The notes beneath the pieces were generated by a model. It was not told the origin of the DNA and did no database searches. It saw only the letters and a program-made list of their open reading frames with translations. DNA of 64,000 nt from Pseudomonas marincola (lineage in GTDB: Bacteria; Pseudomonadota; Gammaproteobacteria; Pseudomonadales; Pseudomonadaceae): assembly GCF_900116605.1 (NCBI RefSeq), contig NZ_FPBC01000016.1, forward strand, positions 47,511 through 111,510. Reading direction: 5' to 3'. The position numbers were made by a program, and so were the translations under genes. This document shows, piece after piece, positions 52,995 to 61,847 of the stretch (positions within the stretch are counted from its first letter, which is position 1; each line of letters begins with the position of its first letter).

Positions 52995-54271
52995 TACAGG
53001 CCTTTGTTGGACGACGCACCCTCATTGAGGGCAAAGAGTTCCTGAGCAACTGTCAGCGCATCGATGCGCCCGTCCGCGGATAGTTTTTTCATTTGCACAC
53101 TGGGTGCATGCAGCAATTTGTTGGTCAGGCCGCGCGCCAGTTGCGCCATAACGTCTTCAGCGGCAACGCCATTGTTAAGTGCGCGCAATGCCTTGCCAAG
53201 CTCCTCGTCACGCAGCCGTTCGGCCTGTTGACGATAAGCCTTGAGTACATCCACCGCGGCCAGCTCACGCAGCCGCGCCATAAAGTCATCGGCGCCATTC
53301 GACACTAGGTCTTCGGCGGCCTGCGCAGCGCCTTGGCGGCTCTTAAGATTCTCGGCGATGACTTCATGCAAATCATCGACGGTGTACAGATAAACGTCGT
53401 CGAGTTCGCCGACCTCGGGCTCAATATCACGCGGAACGGCGATATCGACCATGAAAATTGGTTTGTGCTTGCGCTGCTTGAGAGCGCTTTCGACCGCACC
53501 CTTGCCCAGAATCGGCAACTGGCTGGCAGTCGAACTGATCACGATGTCGCTCTTCGCCAGCTCCGCCGGAATATCCGACAGCAGCACCGCATGCGCGCCA
53601 AACTGTTCGGCCAGCGTGCTGGCCCGCTCCAGTGTACGGTTGGCGACCACAATGCGCTTAATACCCTGATCGTGCAGATGACGCGCAACCAGACCGATGG
53701 TCTCACCGGCGCCGATCAACAACGCCTGACTGCGGTGCAAGTCACTGAAAATCTGCTTCGCCAGGCTGACGGCGGCAAAGGCAACCGACACCGGGTTCTC
53801 GCCAATCGCGGTATCCGTACGCACCTGTTTGGCGGTATTGAAGGTGGCCTGGAACAGGCGACCGAGCAATGGCCCCATCGTGCCGGCTTCACGCGCCACG
53901 GCAAACGCCGACTTCATCTGGCCGAGAATCTGCGGCTCGCCCAACACCATCGAGTCGAGCCCGCAGGCGACTCGCATCATGTGGCGCACCGCATCGGCTT
54001 CCTGATAAACGTAGGCGCAAGCCCGCAGGTCTTCGATATTCAGCTGGTGATAACCGGCCAGCCAGGCGAGCACTTCATCGACACTCAAGGCGTCCTGCTC
54101 GAGATACAGTTCACTGCGATTGCAGGTCGAAAGAATCGCCGCCTCACGGCTCACCGTGGTCTGGCAGAGCAATTGCAGCGCCTCAACCAAACGCTCAGGA
54201 GTAAACGCCACGCGCTCGCGTACATCCACCGAAGCAGTTTTATGGTTGATACCGAGGGCAATAAAGGCCAT
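52994..54271 (-). CDS. hemA: Glutamyl-tRNA reductase
   Basis: 425 residues. LGINHKTASVDVRERVAF opens the protein; the catalytic Cys is in LSTCNRSELYLE near 50; the NADPH part has LLIGAGETIGLVARHL near 190. First step of tetrapyrrole synthesis by the C5 route. It begins the leftward operon hemA-prfA-prmC-moeB-murI. Confidence 0.97.
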   Translation of the reverse strand: MAFIALGINHKTASVDVRERVAFTPERLVEALQLLCQTTVSREAAILSTCNRSELYLEQDALSVDEVLAWLAGYHQLNIEDLRACAYVYQEADAVRHMMRVACGLDSMVLGEPQILGQMKSAFAVAREAGTMGPLLGRLFQATFNTAKQVRTDTAIGENPVSVAFAAVSLAKQIFSDLHRSQALLIGAGETIGLVARHLHDQGIKRIVVANRTLERASTLAEQFGAHAVLLSDIPAELAKSDIVISSTASQLPILGKGAVESALKQRKHKPIFMVDIAVPRDIEPEVGELDDVYLYTVDDLHEVIAENLKSRQGAAQAAEDLVSNGADDFMARLRELAAVDVLKAYRQQAERLRDEELGKALRALNNGVAAEDVMAQLARGLTNKLLHAPSVQMKKLSADGRIDALTVAQELFALNEGASSNKGL

Positions 54272-54619
54272 GCAACGTCGCTGACAAGAAAAGGAGCCGG
54301 CAATTGTCCTACTTCAACCGACTGAGAACAACCTCCCCTTTATATTGTCGACAACTGACCGGTCACAATCGGCACCGAAACCAGCGCCAACCTTGCTCAA
54401 AGCAGCCGATGGAACCTTGCAGAAGCGGCCCTGACTAACCCAGTATGGCTCGCGTGACGGGCTAAGACATTTTGTCGCACAATTGAATCCATTATGCTGC
54501 GAGGCATCAGCCCATTTTAATCTCCCACGCCACACGCCTGCGATTAAGCCAAGCCCCATGGGCTTGCTCTGCGGCTTGTGTCATGATGATCAGACCGCAG
54601 GTTAGTCGTCTTTTCCCCT
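54272..54619. other. 348-bp divergent promoter region between hemA and the TPR lipoprotein
   Basis: It should carry promoters for both flanking operons. I found no dyad operator, TGTACA box or small gene that I can support. Confidence 0.5.
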
Positions 54620-56350
54620 ATGAATAGAACTTATATCGCATTGGCAGCCGTGGCATTTCTGAGTGGCTGCCAAGCACTCTCCAGCACGTCGACTGACGGC
54701 ACGCCGCCAGTCGAGGATGTCTCTGTCATCGCGAAAAAGACTGAGCCTGAGCAATACGCATCGTTCAGCCGGGAAACCCTGCTGGCCCTGCTTACGGCTG
54801 AACTGGCCGGGCAACGCGACCGCTTCGACATCGCGCTGGGCAATTACGTGCAGCAAGCCAATGCGACCCAGGACGCCGGCGTCGCCGAGCGCGGCTTCCG
54901 CATTGCCGAATACCTGGGCGCTGATCAGGCGGCGCTCGACACCGCACTGATCTGGGCCAAAAACGCCCCGGATGACCTCGACGCGCAGCGCTCTGCAGCC
55001 ATCCAACTGGCCCGCGCCGGTCGCCATGACGAAGCCATGACGTACATGGAGAAAGTCCTGCAGGGTCACGGCAACACCCACTTCGACTTCCTCGCGCTGT
55101 CGGCCGCCGAAACTGACGAGCAGACCCGCGCCGGGCTGCTGCAAAGTTTTGACCGCCTGCTGGCAAAGTACCCCGACAACACTCAGTTGGCCTTCGGTAA
55201 AGCCCTGCTGTTACAGGAAGACGGCCAGTCGGAAGAAGCCCTGCAGCTGCTCGAAGATTCTCCCAATATCGACAGCGAAGTCATTCCACTGCTGTTGCAC
55301 GTGCGCCTGCTGCAAAGCCTCAAGCGCGGCGATGAAGCCATGCCCCTGCTCAAACAGGGCATCAAGCTGTACCCGGAAGACAAGCGTCTACGCCTAACCT
55401 ATGCGCGGATGCTGGTTGAGCAAGGCCGAATCGAAGATGCGCAGAGCGAGTTCTCGGCGCTGGTCCAACAGTACCCAGAAGACGACGACCTGCGTTTCTC
55501 GCTGGCACTGGTGTATCTGGAAGGCGAAGCCTGGAAAGAGGCCATCGTCTACCTTGAAGAGCTGGTCGAACGCGGCAGCCATGTCGACGCAGCGCACTAT
55601 AATCTGGCGCGCGCCTATGAGCACTTGGACGAACCGGAAAGCGCATTGACCGAATACGCGCAAGTCGGCCCCGGCAATGAATACCTGCCGGCACAGGCGG
55701 CGCAAACTGAACTGTTGTTCGCCGAAAAGCGCGGCACCGAAGCCACTCAATTACTGGCCAAGGCCCGCGACGAACAGCCGGATTACGCGACCCAACTCTA
55801 TCTGATCGAGTCCGAGGCGCTGAGCAGCAACCAGCAGCCTGAACACGCCTGGCAAGTCATTCAGCAGGCGGTCAAGGATAATCCCGACGACCTTAACCTG
55901 CTCTACGCTCGCGCCATGATGGCCGAGTCACGCGATGATCTGGGCCAGCTCGAAAGCGATTTACGCCAGATCCTTGAGCGCGATCCTGAAAATTCGATGG
56001 CGCTGAATGCCCTGGGCTACACACTGGCCGATCGCACCACGCGCTACAGCGAGGCGCGCAAACTGATCGAGCAGGCCTACCGGCTCAACCCCGAAGACCC
56101 GGCGATTCTCGACAGCATGGGCTGGATCAACTATCGCCAGAACCGTCTCGACGAAGCCGAGAAGTACCTGCGCAAAGCCTTACGGAAGTTTCCTGACCAC
56201 GAAGTCGCCGCTCACCTTGGCGAAGTATTGTGGGCACAAGGCAAGCAGCGCGACGCCCGCAAAGTGTGGGCAGAGGCGCTGGAAAACCATCCCGATAGCG
56301 AACCCCTGCGCAGCACGATATTGCGCCTGACCGGAGCCGAGAACCTGTAA
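54620..56350 (+). CDS. TPR-repeat outer-membrane lipoprotein
   Basis: 576 residues. The signal peptide ends in LSGC (lipobox, Cys near 17). The rest is a chain of about ten tetratricopeptide-like repeats (for example DSMGWINYRQNRLDEAEKYL and NALGYTLADRTTRYSEA), a protein-binding scaffold. Homologues stand before lolB in pseudomonads; a role in envelope assembly is likely but not shown. Its stop overlaps the lolB start (TAATG). Confidence 0.9.
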   Translation: MNRTYIALAAVAFLSGCQALSSTSTDGTPPVEDVSVIAKKTEPEQYASFSRETLLALLTAELAGQRDRFDIALGNYVQQANATQDAGVAERGFRIAEYLGADQAALDTALIWAKNAPDDLDAQRSAAIQLARAGRHDEAMTYMEKVLQGHGNTHFDFLALSAAETDEQTRAGLLQSFDRLLAKYPDNTQLAFGKALLLQEDGQSEEALQLLEDSPNIDSEVIPLLLHVRLLQSLKRGDEAMPLLKQGIKLYPEDKRLRLTYARMLVEQGRIEDAQSEFSALVQQYPEDDDLRFSLALVYLEGEAWKEAIVYLEELVERGSHVDAAHYNLARAYEHLDEPESALTEYAQVGPGNEYLPAQAAQTELLFAEKRGTEATQLLAKARDEQPDYATQLYLIESEALSSNQQPEHAWQVIQQAVKDNPDDLNLLYARAMMAESRDDLGQLESDLRQILERDPENSMALNALGYTLADRTTRYSEARKLIEQAYRLNPEDPAILDSMGWINYRQNRLDEAEKYLRKALRKFPDHEVAAHLGEVLWAQGKQRDARKVWAEALENHPDSEPLRSTILRLTGAENL

Positions 56351-56970
56351 TGCTGTGGCGAAACCTAGTTGTCATCAGCCTGATCACCCTGCTTGCAGGT
56401 TGCGCCGGGCTGACCTCACGCGAATCGATCGAGGGCGGCGGCGACCCCGCCCTCTGGAAAGCTCACAAGCAACAGCTCACCGAGCTTGATGGCTGGGAAA
56501 TCAACGGCAAAGTCGGCATTCGCGCGCCTAAAGACTCAGGCAGCGCCACGCTGTACTGGCTGCAACGTCAGGATTATTTCGACATTCGCCTGTCTGGCCC
56601 GCTGGGCCGCGGCGCCGCCCGCCTGACCGGACGACCGGGTGAAGTTAAACTTGAAGCCGCCAGCCGTGGCACCTACACCGCCAGCTCGGCAGAAGAACTG
56701 CTGCAGGACCAGCTACGCCTCAACCTTCCGGTTTCGCACCTGCTGTGGTGGATTCGCGGCCTGCCAGCGCCAGACAGCAAAAGCCGGATCAAACTCGATA
56801 GCGACAGCTACCTTGCCCAACTGGAACAGGATGGCTGGCAAGTCGACTATTTGCGTTATGTTGACCAGGCCGGCTTTACCCTGCCCGAACGCCTGAAAAT
56901 CACCGGTTACGATCTCCAGGTCACTGTGGTCATCAAGGACTGGCAACCGCGCCAGCTTGGCCAGCAATGA
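56350..56970 (+). CDS. lolB: Outer-membrane lipoprotein receptor LolB
   Basis: 206 residues. Lipobox LLAGC at about 13-17; WEINGKVGIRAPKDSGSATLYW is the first part of the barrel that accepts lipoproteins from LolA, and LPVSHLLWWIRGLPAP a conserved middle block. Inserts lipoproteins into the outer membrane. Coupled to both neighbours by overlaps (ATGA with ispE). Confidence 0.93.
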   Translation: MLWRNLVVISLITLLAGCAGLTSRESIEGGGDPALWKAHKQQLTELDGWEINGKVGIRAPKDSGSATLYWLQRQDYFDIRLSGPLGRGAARLTGRPGEVKLEAASRGTYTASSAEELLQDQLRLNLPVSHLLWWIRGLPAPDSKSRIKLDSDSYLAQLEQDGWQVDYLRYVDQAGFTLPERLKITGYDLQVTVVIKDWQPRQLGQQ

Positions 56971-57824
56971 ACGGCGCTACATTAACCCTGCCGGCGCCGG
57001 CCAAACTCAACCTGATGCTGCACATCCTTAATCGTCGCCCCGACGGTTATCACGAACTGCAGACGCTTTTTCAATTTCTCGATTACGCCGACGAACTGGG
57101 TTTTGCCCTGCGTGAAGATGGCGAAATTCGTTTGCATACAGAAATTGATGGCGTGCCGCACGAAAGCAACCTGATCGTTTGCGCTGCCAAACAGTTGCAG
57201 CAATTAACCGGCTGCACACTGGGCGCCGATCTCTGGATCGATAAAAAATTACCGATGGGCGGCGGTATTGGCGGCGGCAGCTCCGATGCGGCTACCACCC
57301 TGCTTGGCCTCAATCACTTGTGGCAACTGGGCTTGAGCGCCGATCAGCTCGCCGAACTGGGCCTGAAGCTTGGCGCAGACGTGCCGGTATTCGTGCGCGG
57401 CCATGCTGCTTTTGCGGAAGGTGTGGGTGAAAAACTCACCCCAATTGAGCTTGAAGAACCCTGGTTTCTCGTCGTAATTCCGCAAGTACTTGTGTCAACT
57501 GCAGAAATTTTCTCTGACCCTGAGTTGACACGCGATTCTCCGCCCATTAAAGTTCGCAGCCTTCTTGAGGGGGGTGGTCGTAATGACTGCCAGCCAGTGG
57601 TTCAAAAACGTTATCCAGAAGTACATAACGCTTTGATCTTGCTGAACAAATTTGTTCAAGCAAAACTAACTGGCACTGGAGCTTGTGTATTTGGGAGCTT
57701 CCCAAATCGGGCAGATGCTGATAAAGTCGCCCGCCAACTTCCAGTCACTTTGCCAAGCTTTGTGGCTCAAGGTCGTAACATCTCGATGTTGCACCGAAAG
57801 CTGGAAACATTGGCCGGGAAGTGA
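56967..57824 (+). CDS. ispE: 4-diphosphocytidyl-2-C-methyl-D-erythritol kinase
   Basis: 285 residues of the GHMP kinase family: PAPAKLNLMLHI at the start, ATP loop PMGGGIGGGSSDAATTLL near 95, and TGTGACVFGSF at the C-terminus. Phosphorylates the CDP-methylerythritol intermediate of the MEP isoprenoid pathway. From about 57520 to 57720 the codon use is more A/T-rich than before, without any break in the frame. Confidence 0.95.
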   Translation: MNGATLTLPAPAKLNLMLHILNRRPDGYHELQTLFQFLDYADELGFALREDGEIRLHTEIDGVPHESNLIVCAAKQLQQLTGCTLGADLWIDKKLPMGGGIGGGSSDAATTLLGLNHLWQLGLSADQLAELGLKLGADVPVFVRGHAAFAEGVGEKLTPIELEEPWFLVVIPQVLVSTAEIFSDPELTRDSPPIKVRSLLEGGGRNDCQPVVQKRYPEVHNALILLNKFVQAKLTGTGACVFGSFPNRADADKVARQLPVTLPSFVAQGRNISMLHRKLETLAGK

Positions 57825-57850
57825 ATGCGTAACACCAGTTTGTAATATTT

Positions 57851-57925
57851 AGGGGCGTCGCCAAGCGGTAAGGCAGCAGGTTTTGATCCTGCCATGCGTT
57901 GGTTCGAATCCAGCCGCCCCTGCCA
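57851..57925 (+). tRNA. tRNA-Gln (UUG), copy 1
   Basis: A full cloverleaf of 75 nt including encoded CCA. Acceptor AGGGGCG/CGCCCCT, anticodon loop TTTTGAT (anticodon TTG), TΨC loop GGTTCGAATCC. It lies 26 bp after ispE. Confidence 0.97.
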
Positions 57926-57981
57926 TTACACCTATAGGTAGGTGTATTACAAACCGAAGCATTCAGTACAATACACGATAC

Positions 57982-58056
57982 AGGGGCGTCGCCAAGCGGT
58001 AAGGCAGCAGGTTTTGATCCTGCCATGCGTTGGTTCGAATCCAGCCGCCCCTGCCA
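57982..58056 (+). tRNA. tRNA-Gln (UUG), copy 2
   Basis: Identical in sequence to copy 1, starting 131 bases further on; also with encoded CCA. The two are probably cut from one transcript that continues into prs. Confidence 0.97.
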
Positions 58057-58102
58057 TTTTCTATACTCATCCAGGTATACCCTCAGCCGGCAGGTACTGC
58101 GC

Positions 58103-59044
58103 GTGTCCAAGATGATGGTCTTTACGGGGAATGCAAACCCCGACCTGGCGCGACGTATTGTACGTCAGCTGCACATCCCCCTCGGCGATGCTTCAGTCGG
58201 AAAATTTTCCGACGGCGAAATTAGCATCGAGATCAATGAAAACGTTCGTGGTAAAGACGTATTCCTGATCCAACCGACGTGCGCGCCAACAAACGATAAC
58301 CTGATGGAACTGGTCGTGATGGCAGATGCCTTCCGTCGTTCGTCAGCAACCCGAATCACAGCTGTTATCCCCTACTTTGGCTATGCACGCCAGGATCGCC
58401 GTCCGCGTTCCGCTCGCGTTGCAATCAGCGCCAAGGTCGTGGCTGACATGCTAACTGTCGTCGGCATTGACCGTGTTCTCACGGTTGATCTGCACGCGGA
58501 TCAGATCCAGGGCTTCTTCGATATTCCGGTAGATAACATCTACGGCTCCCCAGTATTGGTGGATGACATTGAAGATCAGCGCTTCGAAAACCTGATGATT
58601 GTGTCCCCGGATATCGGTGGTGTAGTGCGTGCGCGTGCTGTCGCCAAATCCCTCGGGGTTGATCTGGCAATCATTGATAAGCGTCGCGAAAAAGCCAACC
58701 ACTCAGAGGTGATGCATATCATCGGTGATGTGGAAGGTCGCACGTGCATCCTGGTTGACGATATGGTCGATACCGCTGGCACACTCTGCCACGGCGCCAA
58801 AGCTTTGAAAGAACACGGTGCCGCCAAGGTTTACGCCTACGCGACTCACGCTGTTCTGTCGGGCCGAGCGATCGAGAACATCGAAAACTCGGTACTGGAT
58901 GAGCTGGTGGTGACTAACACCATCCCGCTTTCTGCCAGCGCCCAATCCTGCCCGCGTATACGCCAGCTGGATATTGGCCCGATTGTCGCTGAAGCGGTTC
59001 GCCGCATCAGCAATGAAGAATCGATCAGCGCGATGTTCCGTTAA
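58103..59044 (+). CDS. prs: Ribose-phosphate pyrophosphokinase
   Basis: 313 residues, starting at GTG (SKMMVFTGNANPDLA), the same start as in other pseudomonads. VDLHADQIQGFFDIPVDN is in the catalytic region; the PRPP loop is CILVDDMVDTAGTLC near 215. Makes PRPP from ribose-5-phosphate and ATP. An open frame reaches back into tRNA-Gln copy 2, which cannot be the real start. Confidence 0.96.
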   Translation: MSKMMVFTGNANPDLARRIVRQLHIPLGDASVGKFSDGEISIEINENVRGKDVFLIQPTCAPTNDNLMELVVMADAFRRSSATRITAVIPYFGYARQDRRPRSARVAISAKVVADMLTVVGIDRVLTVDLHADQIQGFFDIPVDNIYGSPVLVDDIEDQRFENLMIVSPDIGGVVRARAVAKSLGVDLAIIDKRREKANHSEVMHIIGDVEGRTCILVDDMVDTAGTLCHGAKALKEHGAAKVYAYATHAVLSGRAIENIENSVLDELVVTNTIPLSASAQSCPRIRQLDIGPIVAEAVRRISNEESISAMFR

Positions 59045-59069
59045 TTCGGAACACTGCCTGACGAAATAC

Positions 59070-59148
59070 GCCCCGCCAAACAGGCGTGATGAAACCCGGT
59101 AGCTTCGGCCACTCGGGTTTCATGCTTTCTGTGCTGCGGGGCTTTTTT
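59070..59148 (+). terminator. Nested terminator of prs
   Basis: Outer stem GCCCCGC (59070-59076) with GCGGGGC (59136-59142) followed by TTTTTT; inner stem ATGAAACCCG with CGGGTTTCAT (59089-59123). Confidence 0.85.
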
Positions 59149-59211
59149 GCCTAACCGTAGGATCGCTGGTCGCAAGCGTTGATCACGGCATGGCTATCTT
59201 GGAGAAATGAA

Positions 59212-59838
59212 ATGACTGAATTTGCCCTGAATGCTGAAGTGCGTTCTGACCTGGGGAAAGGTGCGAGCCGCCGCCTGCGTCGTAACGCCAACCTGGTTCC
59301 AGCTGTAATTTACGGTGGCGAAGCTGCCCCGCAATCGATCAGCCTGCTGGCCAACGAACTGGCTAAGCTGCTGAACAACGAAGCTGCTTTCAGCCACGTG
59401 CTGACGCTCGACGTTGCTGGCAAGAAAGAATCTGTACTGATCAAGGCTCTGCAGCGCCACCCAGCCAAGGGTTTCGTTCTGCACGCAGACTTCATCCGCG
59501 TTGTTGCTGGCCAGAAGCTGGTTGCACACGTACCGCTGCACTTCGTTAACCAGGAAACTTCGGTTGGCGTTAAGCAGCAAGGTGGCGAAGTTTCGCACAC
59601 CCTGGTTGAAGTAGAAGTTAACTGCTTGCCGAAAGACCTGCCTGAGTTCATCGAAGTCGACATGGCTAAAGTTGAACTGGGTACTACCCTGCACCTGTCC
59701 GACCTGACTCTGCCAAAAGGCATTGAACTGGTTGCACTGTCTCACGGTAACGACCTGGCTGTGGCTAACATCCACGCTTCGCGCGTTGCTAAAGAAGACA
59801 CCAGCGAAGGCGAGAGCGAAGCTCCTGCTGCCGAGTAA
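59212..59838 (+). CDS. rplY: 50S ribosomal protein bL25 (CTC long form)
   Basis: 208 residues: the 5S-rRNA-binding L25 domain (LNAEVRSDLGKGASRRLRRNANLVPAVIYGG) plus the C-terminal TL5/CTC domain, ending in the acidic EDTSEGESEAPAAE tail. Start at 59212 has GGAG 7-11 bases upstream. Codon use is strongly biased, as expected for a highly expressed protein. Confidence 0.96.
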   Translation: MTEFALNAEVRSDLGKGASRRLRRNANLVPAVIYGGEAAPQSISLLANELAKLLNNEAAFSHVLTLDVAGKKESVLIKALQRHPAKGFVLHADFIRVVAGQKLVAHVPLHFVNQETSVGVKQQGGEVSHTLVEVEVNCLPKDLPEFIEVDMAKVELGTTLHLSDLTLPKGIELVALSHGNDLAVANIHASRVAKEDTSEGESEAPAAE

Positions 59839-59894
59839 TTACTCGACTCGCTTGATAACAGCCTAGCCGCATTCGCGTCTGGGCTGTTTCTACG

Positions 59895-59920
59895 AAAGGG
59901 CCTCCGATAAAGAGGCTTTT
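59895..59920 (+). terminator. Terminator after rplY
   Basis: AAAGGGCCTC pairs with GAGGCTTTT (two G-T pairs) with loop CGATAAA; an additional weaker hairpin AACAGCC/GGCTGTT precedes it at 59857-59888. Confidence 0.65.
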
Positions 59921-60048
59921 AAAACGTAGCAAGCGCTGGGCGTGCAAGACAAAAAGCGATGAAAGCGCCGTTTACATCAGTAAGCAGTACCTTGAGACGC
60001 TTTTTAACCAAGCAATATCCAGCACTGTAGTTTTAGAGGGCCCCTGAT

Positions 60049-60645
60049 ATGACCGCCGTACAACTGATCGTTGGCCTGGGTAATCCCGGCCCTGAATACG
60101 ACCAGACCCGGCATAATGCAGGGGCTCTTTTCGTTGAAAGACTGGCAGACAGCCAGCGCGTCAGCCTGAGTGCTGATCGCAAGTATTTTGGCTTGGTGGG
60201 CAAATTCAACCATCAAGGCCGCGATGTTCGCCTGCTAATACCCACCACGTTTATGAACCGCAGCGGCCAGTCCGTCGCCGCGCTGGCGAATTTTTTCCGA
60301 ATTCCGCCAGAAGCCATACTCGTGGCACACGACGAACTCGATATGCCACCAGGCGTCGCCAAACTCAAAAAGGGTGGCGGGCACGGCGGGCATAATGGGC
60401 TGCGCGACATCATCGCCCAGCTTGGCAACAACAATGAGTTTTACCGCTTGCGCCTGGGTATCGGCCATCCGGGACACAGCAGCATGGTTTCCAATTTTGT
60501 ACTGGGCCGCGCACCGCGCAGCGAACAGGAGTTACTCGATAGCAGCATCGATTATGCGCTCGAGTCGCTCTCCGACATGCTTGCCGGTAACTGGTCGAAA
60601 GCCATGCACGCGCTGCACAGCAAAAAAGCTCAACTCCCCACTTAA
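60049..60645 (+). CDS. pth: Peptidyl-tRNA hydrolase
   Basis: 198 residues. GLGNPGPEYDQTRHNAGALFVE contains the catalytic His; TFMNRSGQSV and HDELDMPPGVAKLKKGGGHGGHNGLRD are the other family blocks. Recycles peptidyl-tRNA released from stalled ribosomes. Lies between rplY and ychF, 30 bp before the latter. Confidence 0.96.
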   Translation: MTAVQLIVGLGNPGPEYDQTRHNAGALFVERLADSQRVSLSADRKYFGLVGKFNHQGRDVRLLIPTTFMNRSGQSVAALANFFRIPPEAILVAHDELDMPPGVAKLKKGGGHGGHNGLRDIIAQLGNNNEFYRLRLGIGHPGHSSMVSNFVLGRAPRSEQELLDSSIDYALESLSDMLAGNWSKAMHALHSKKAQLPT

Positions 60646-60675
60646 TTTCTGATTCATCTCCGCGAGGGACACACC

Positions 60676-61776
60676 ATGGGATTTAACTGCGGCATCGTCG
60701 GCCTGCCAAACGTCGGCAAGTCCACCTTGTTCAACGCCCTGACCAAATCTGGTATCGCTGCGGAGAACTTCCCTTTCTGCACAATCGAGCCGAACACCGG
60801 TATCGTGCCGATGCCCGATCCACGCCTTGAAGCCCTAGCCGAAATCGTCAAGCCCGAGCGCGTGATTCCCACCACCATGGAATTCGTCGACATCGCAGGC
60901 CTGGTGGCCGGCGCCTCGAAAGGTGAAGGTCTGGGCAACAAGTTCCTCGCCAACATCCGCGAAACTCACGCGATTGCTCACGTTGTGCGCTGCTTTGAAG
61001 ATGACAACGTCATCCACGTATCGAACAGCGTCGACCCCAAGCGCGACATCGAGATTATCGACCTTGAGTTGATCTTCGCCGACCTCGACAGCTGCGAGAA
61101 GCAACTGCAGAAGACCTCGCGCAACGCCAAAGGCGGTGACAAAGACGCGGTTGCGCAGAAAGCCCTGCTGGAAAAACTGATCCCGCACTTCACCGAAGGC
61201 AAGCCAGCCCGCACGCTGATGAAAGACCTCGGCGACGACGAAAAGCAGCTGATTCGCGGCTTCCACCTGCTGACCAGCAAGCCGGTCATGTACATCGCCA
61301 ACGTCTCTGAAGACGGCTTCGAGAACAACCCGCTGCTCGACATCGTGCAAGGCATTGCTGATGCCGAAGGCGCGATCGTTGTGCCGGTTTGCAACAAGAT
61401 CGAAGCTGAAATCGCTGAGCTGGAAGACGGCGAAGAAAAGGATATGTTCCTCGAAGCACTGGGCCTTGAAGAGCCGGGCCTGAACCGCGTAATTCGCGCA
61501 GGCTACCAGCTGCTCAACTTGCAGACCTACTTCACTGCCGGCGTTAAAGAAGTACGCGCATGGACCGTGCGTGTCGGCGCAACTGCGCCGCAGTCGGCTG
61601 CCGCCATCCATACGGACTTCGAAAAAGGCTTCATCCGCGCCGAAGTTATCGCCTATGACGACTTCATCCAATACAAGGGTGAAGCTGGCGCTAAAGAAGC
61701 TGGCAAGTGGCGCCTAGAAGGCAAGGAATACATCGTTAAAGACGGCGACGTCATGCACTTCCGCTTTAACGTGTAA
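60676..61776 (+). CDS. ychF: Redox-regulated ATPase YchF (OLA1 family)
   Basis: 366 residues. P-loop GLPNVGKSTLFNAL near 10, VDIAGLVAGASKGEGLG (G3) near 75, NKIE in place of NKxD, explaining its ATP preference, and a C-terminal TGS domain (YFTAGVKEVRAWTVRVGATAPQ). It binds ribosomes and affects stress responses. Coexpressed with pth. Confidence 0.96.
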   Translation: MGFNCGIVGLPNVGKSTLFNALTKSGIAAENFPFCTIEPNTGIVPMPDPRLEALAEIVKPERVIPTTMEFVDIAGLVAGASKGEGLGNKFLANIRETHAIAHVVRCFEDDNVIHVSNSVDPKRDIEIIDLELIFADLDSCEKQLQKTSRNAKGGDKDAVAQKALLEKLIPHFTEGKPARTLMKDLGDDEKQLIRGFHLLTSKPVMYIANVSEDGFENNPLLDIVQGIADAEGAIVVPVCNKIEAEIAELEDGEEKDMFLEALGLEEPGLNRVIRAGYQLLNLQTYFTAGVKEVRAWTVRVGATAPQSAAAIHTDFEKGFIRAEVIAYDDFIQYKGEAGAKEAGKWRLEGKEYIVKDGDVMHFRFNV

Positions 61777-61792
61777 GCATCACTGCCTGACC

Positions 61793-61828
61793 AAAAGCCC
61801 CGCAATCAGCCAATGATGCGGGGCTTTT
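61793..61828. terminator. Terminator between ychF and the MFS gene
   Basis: AAAAGCCCCGCA/TGCGGGGCTTTT with a 12-nt loop; A and T runs on both sides allow use from both directions. Confidence 0.88.
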
Positions 61829-61847
61829 TATTGCCCGAAAACAACGC

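Noticed and set aside
57520..57720. Foreign DNA in the 3' part of ispE, because of its A/T-richer codons
   Set aside because: The frame and family motifs run through without a break, and the region is too short to judge.
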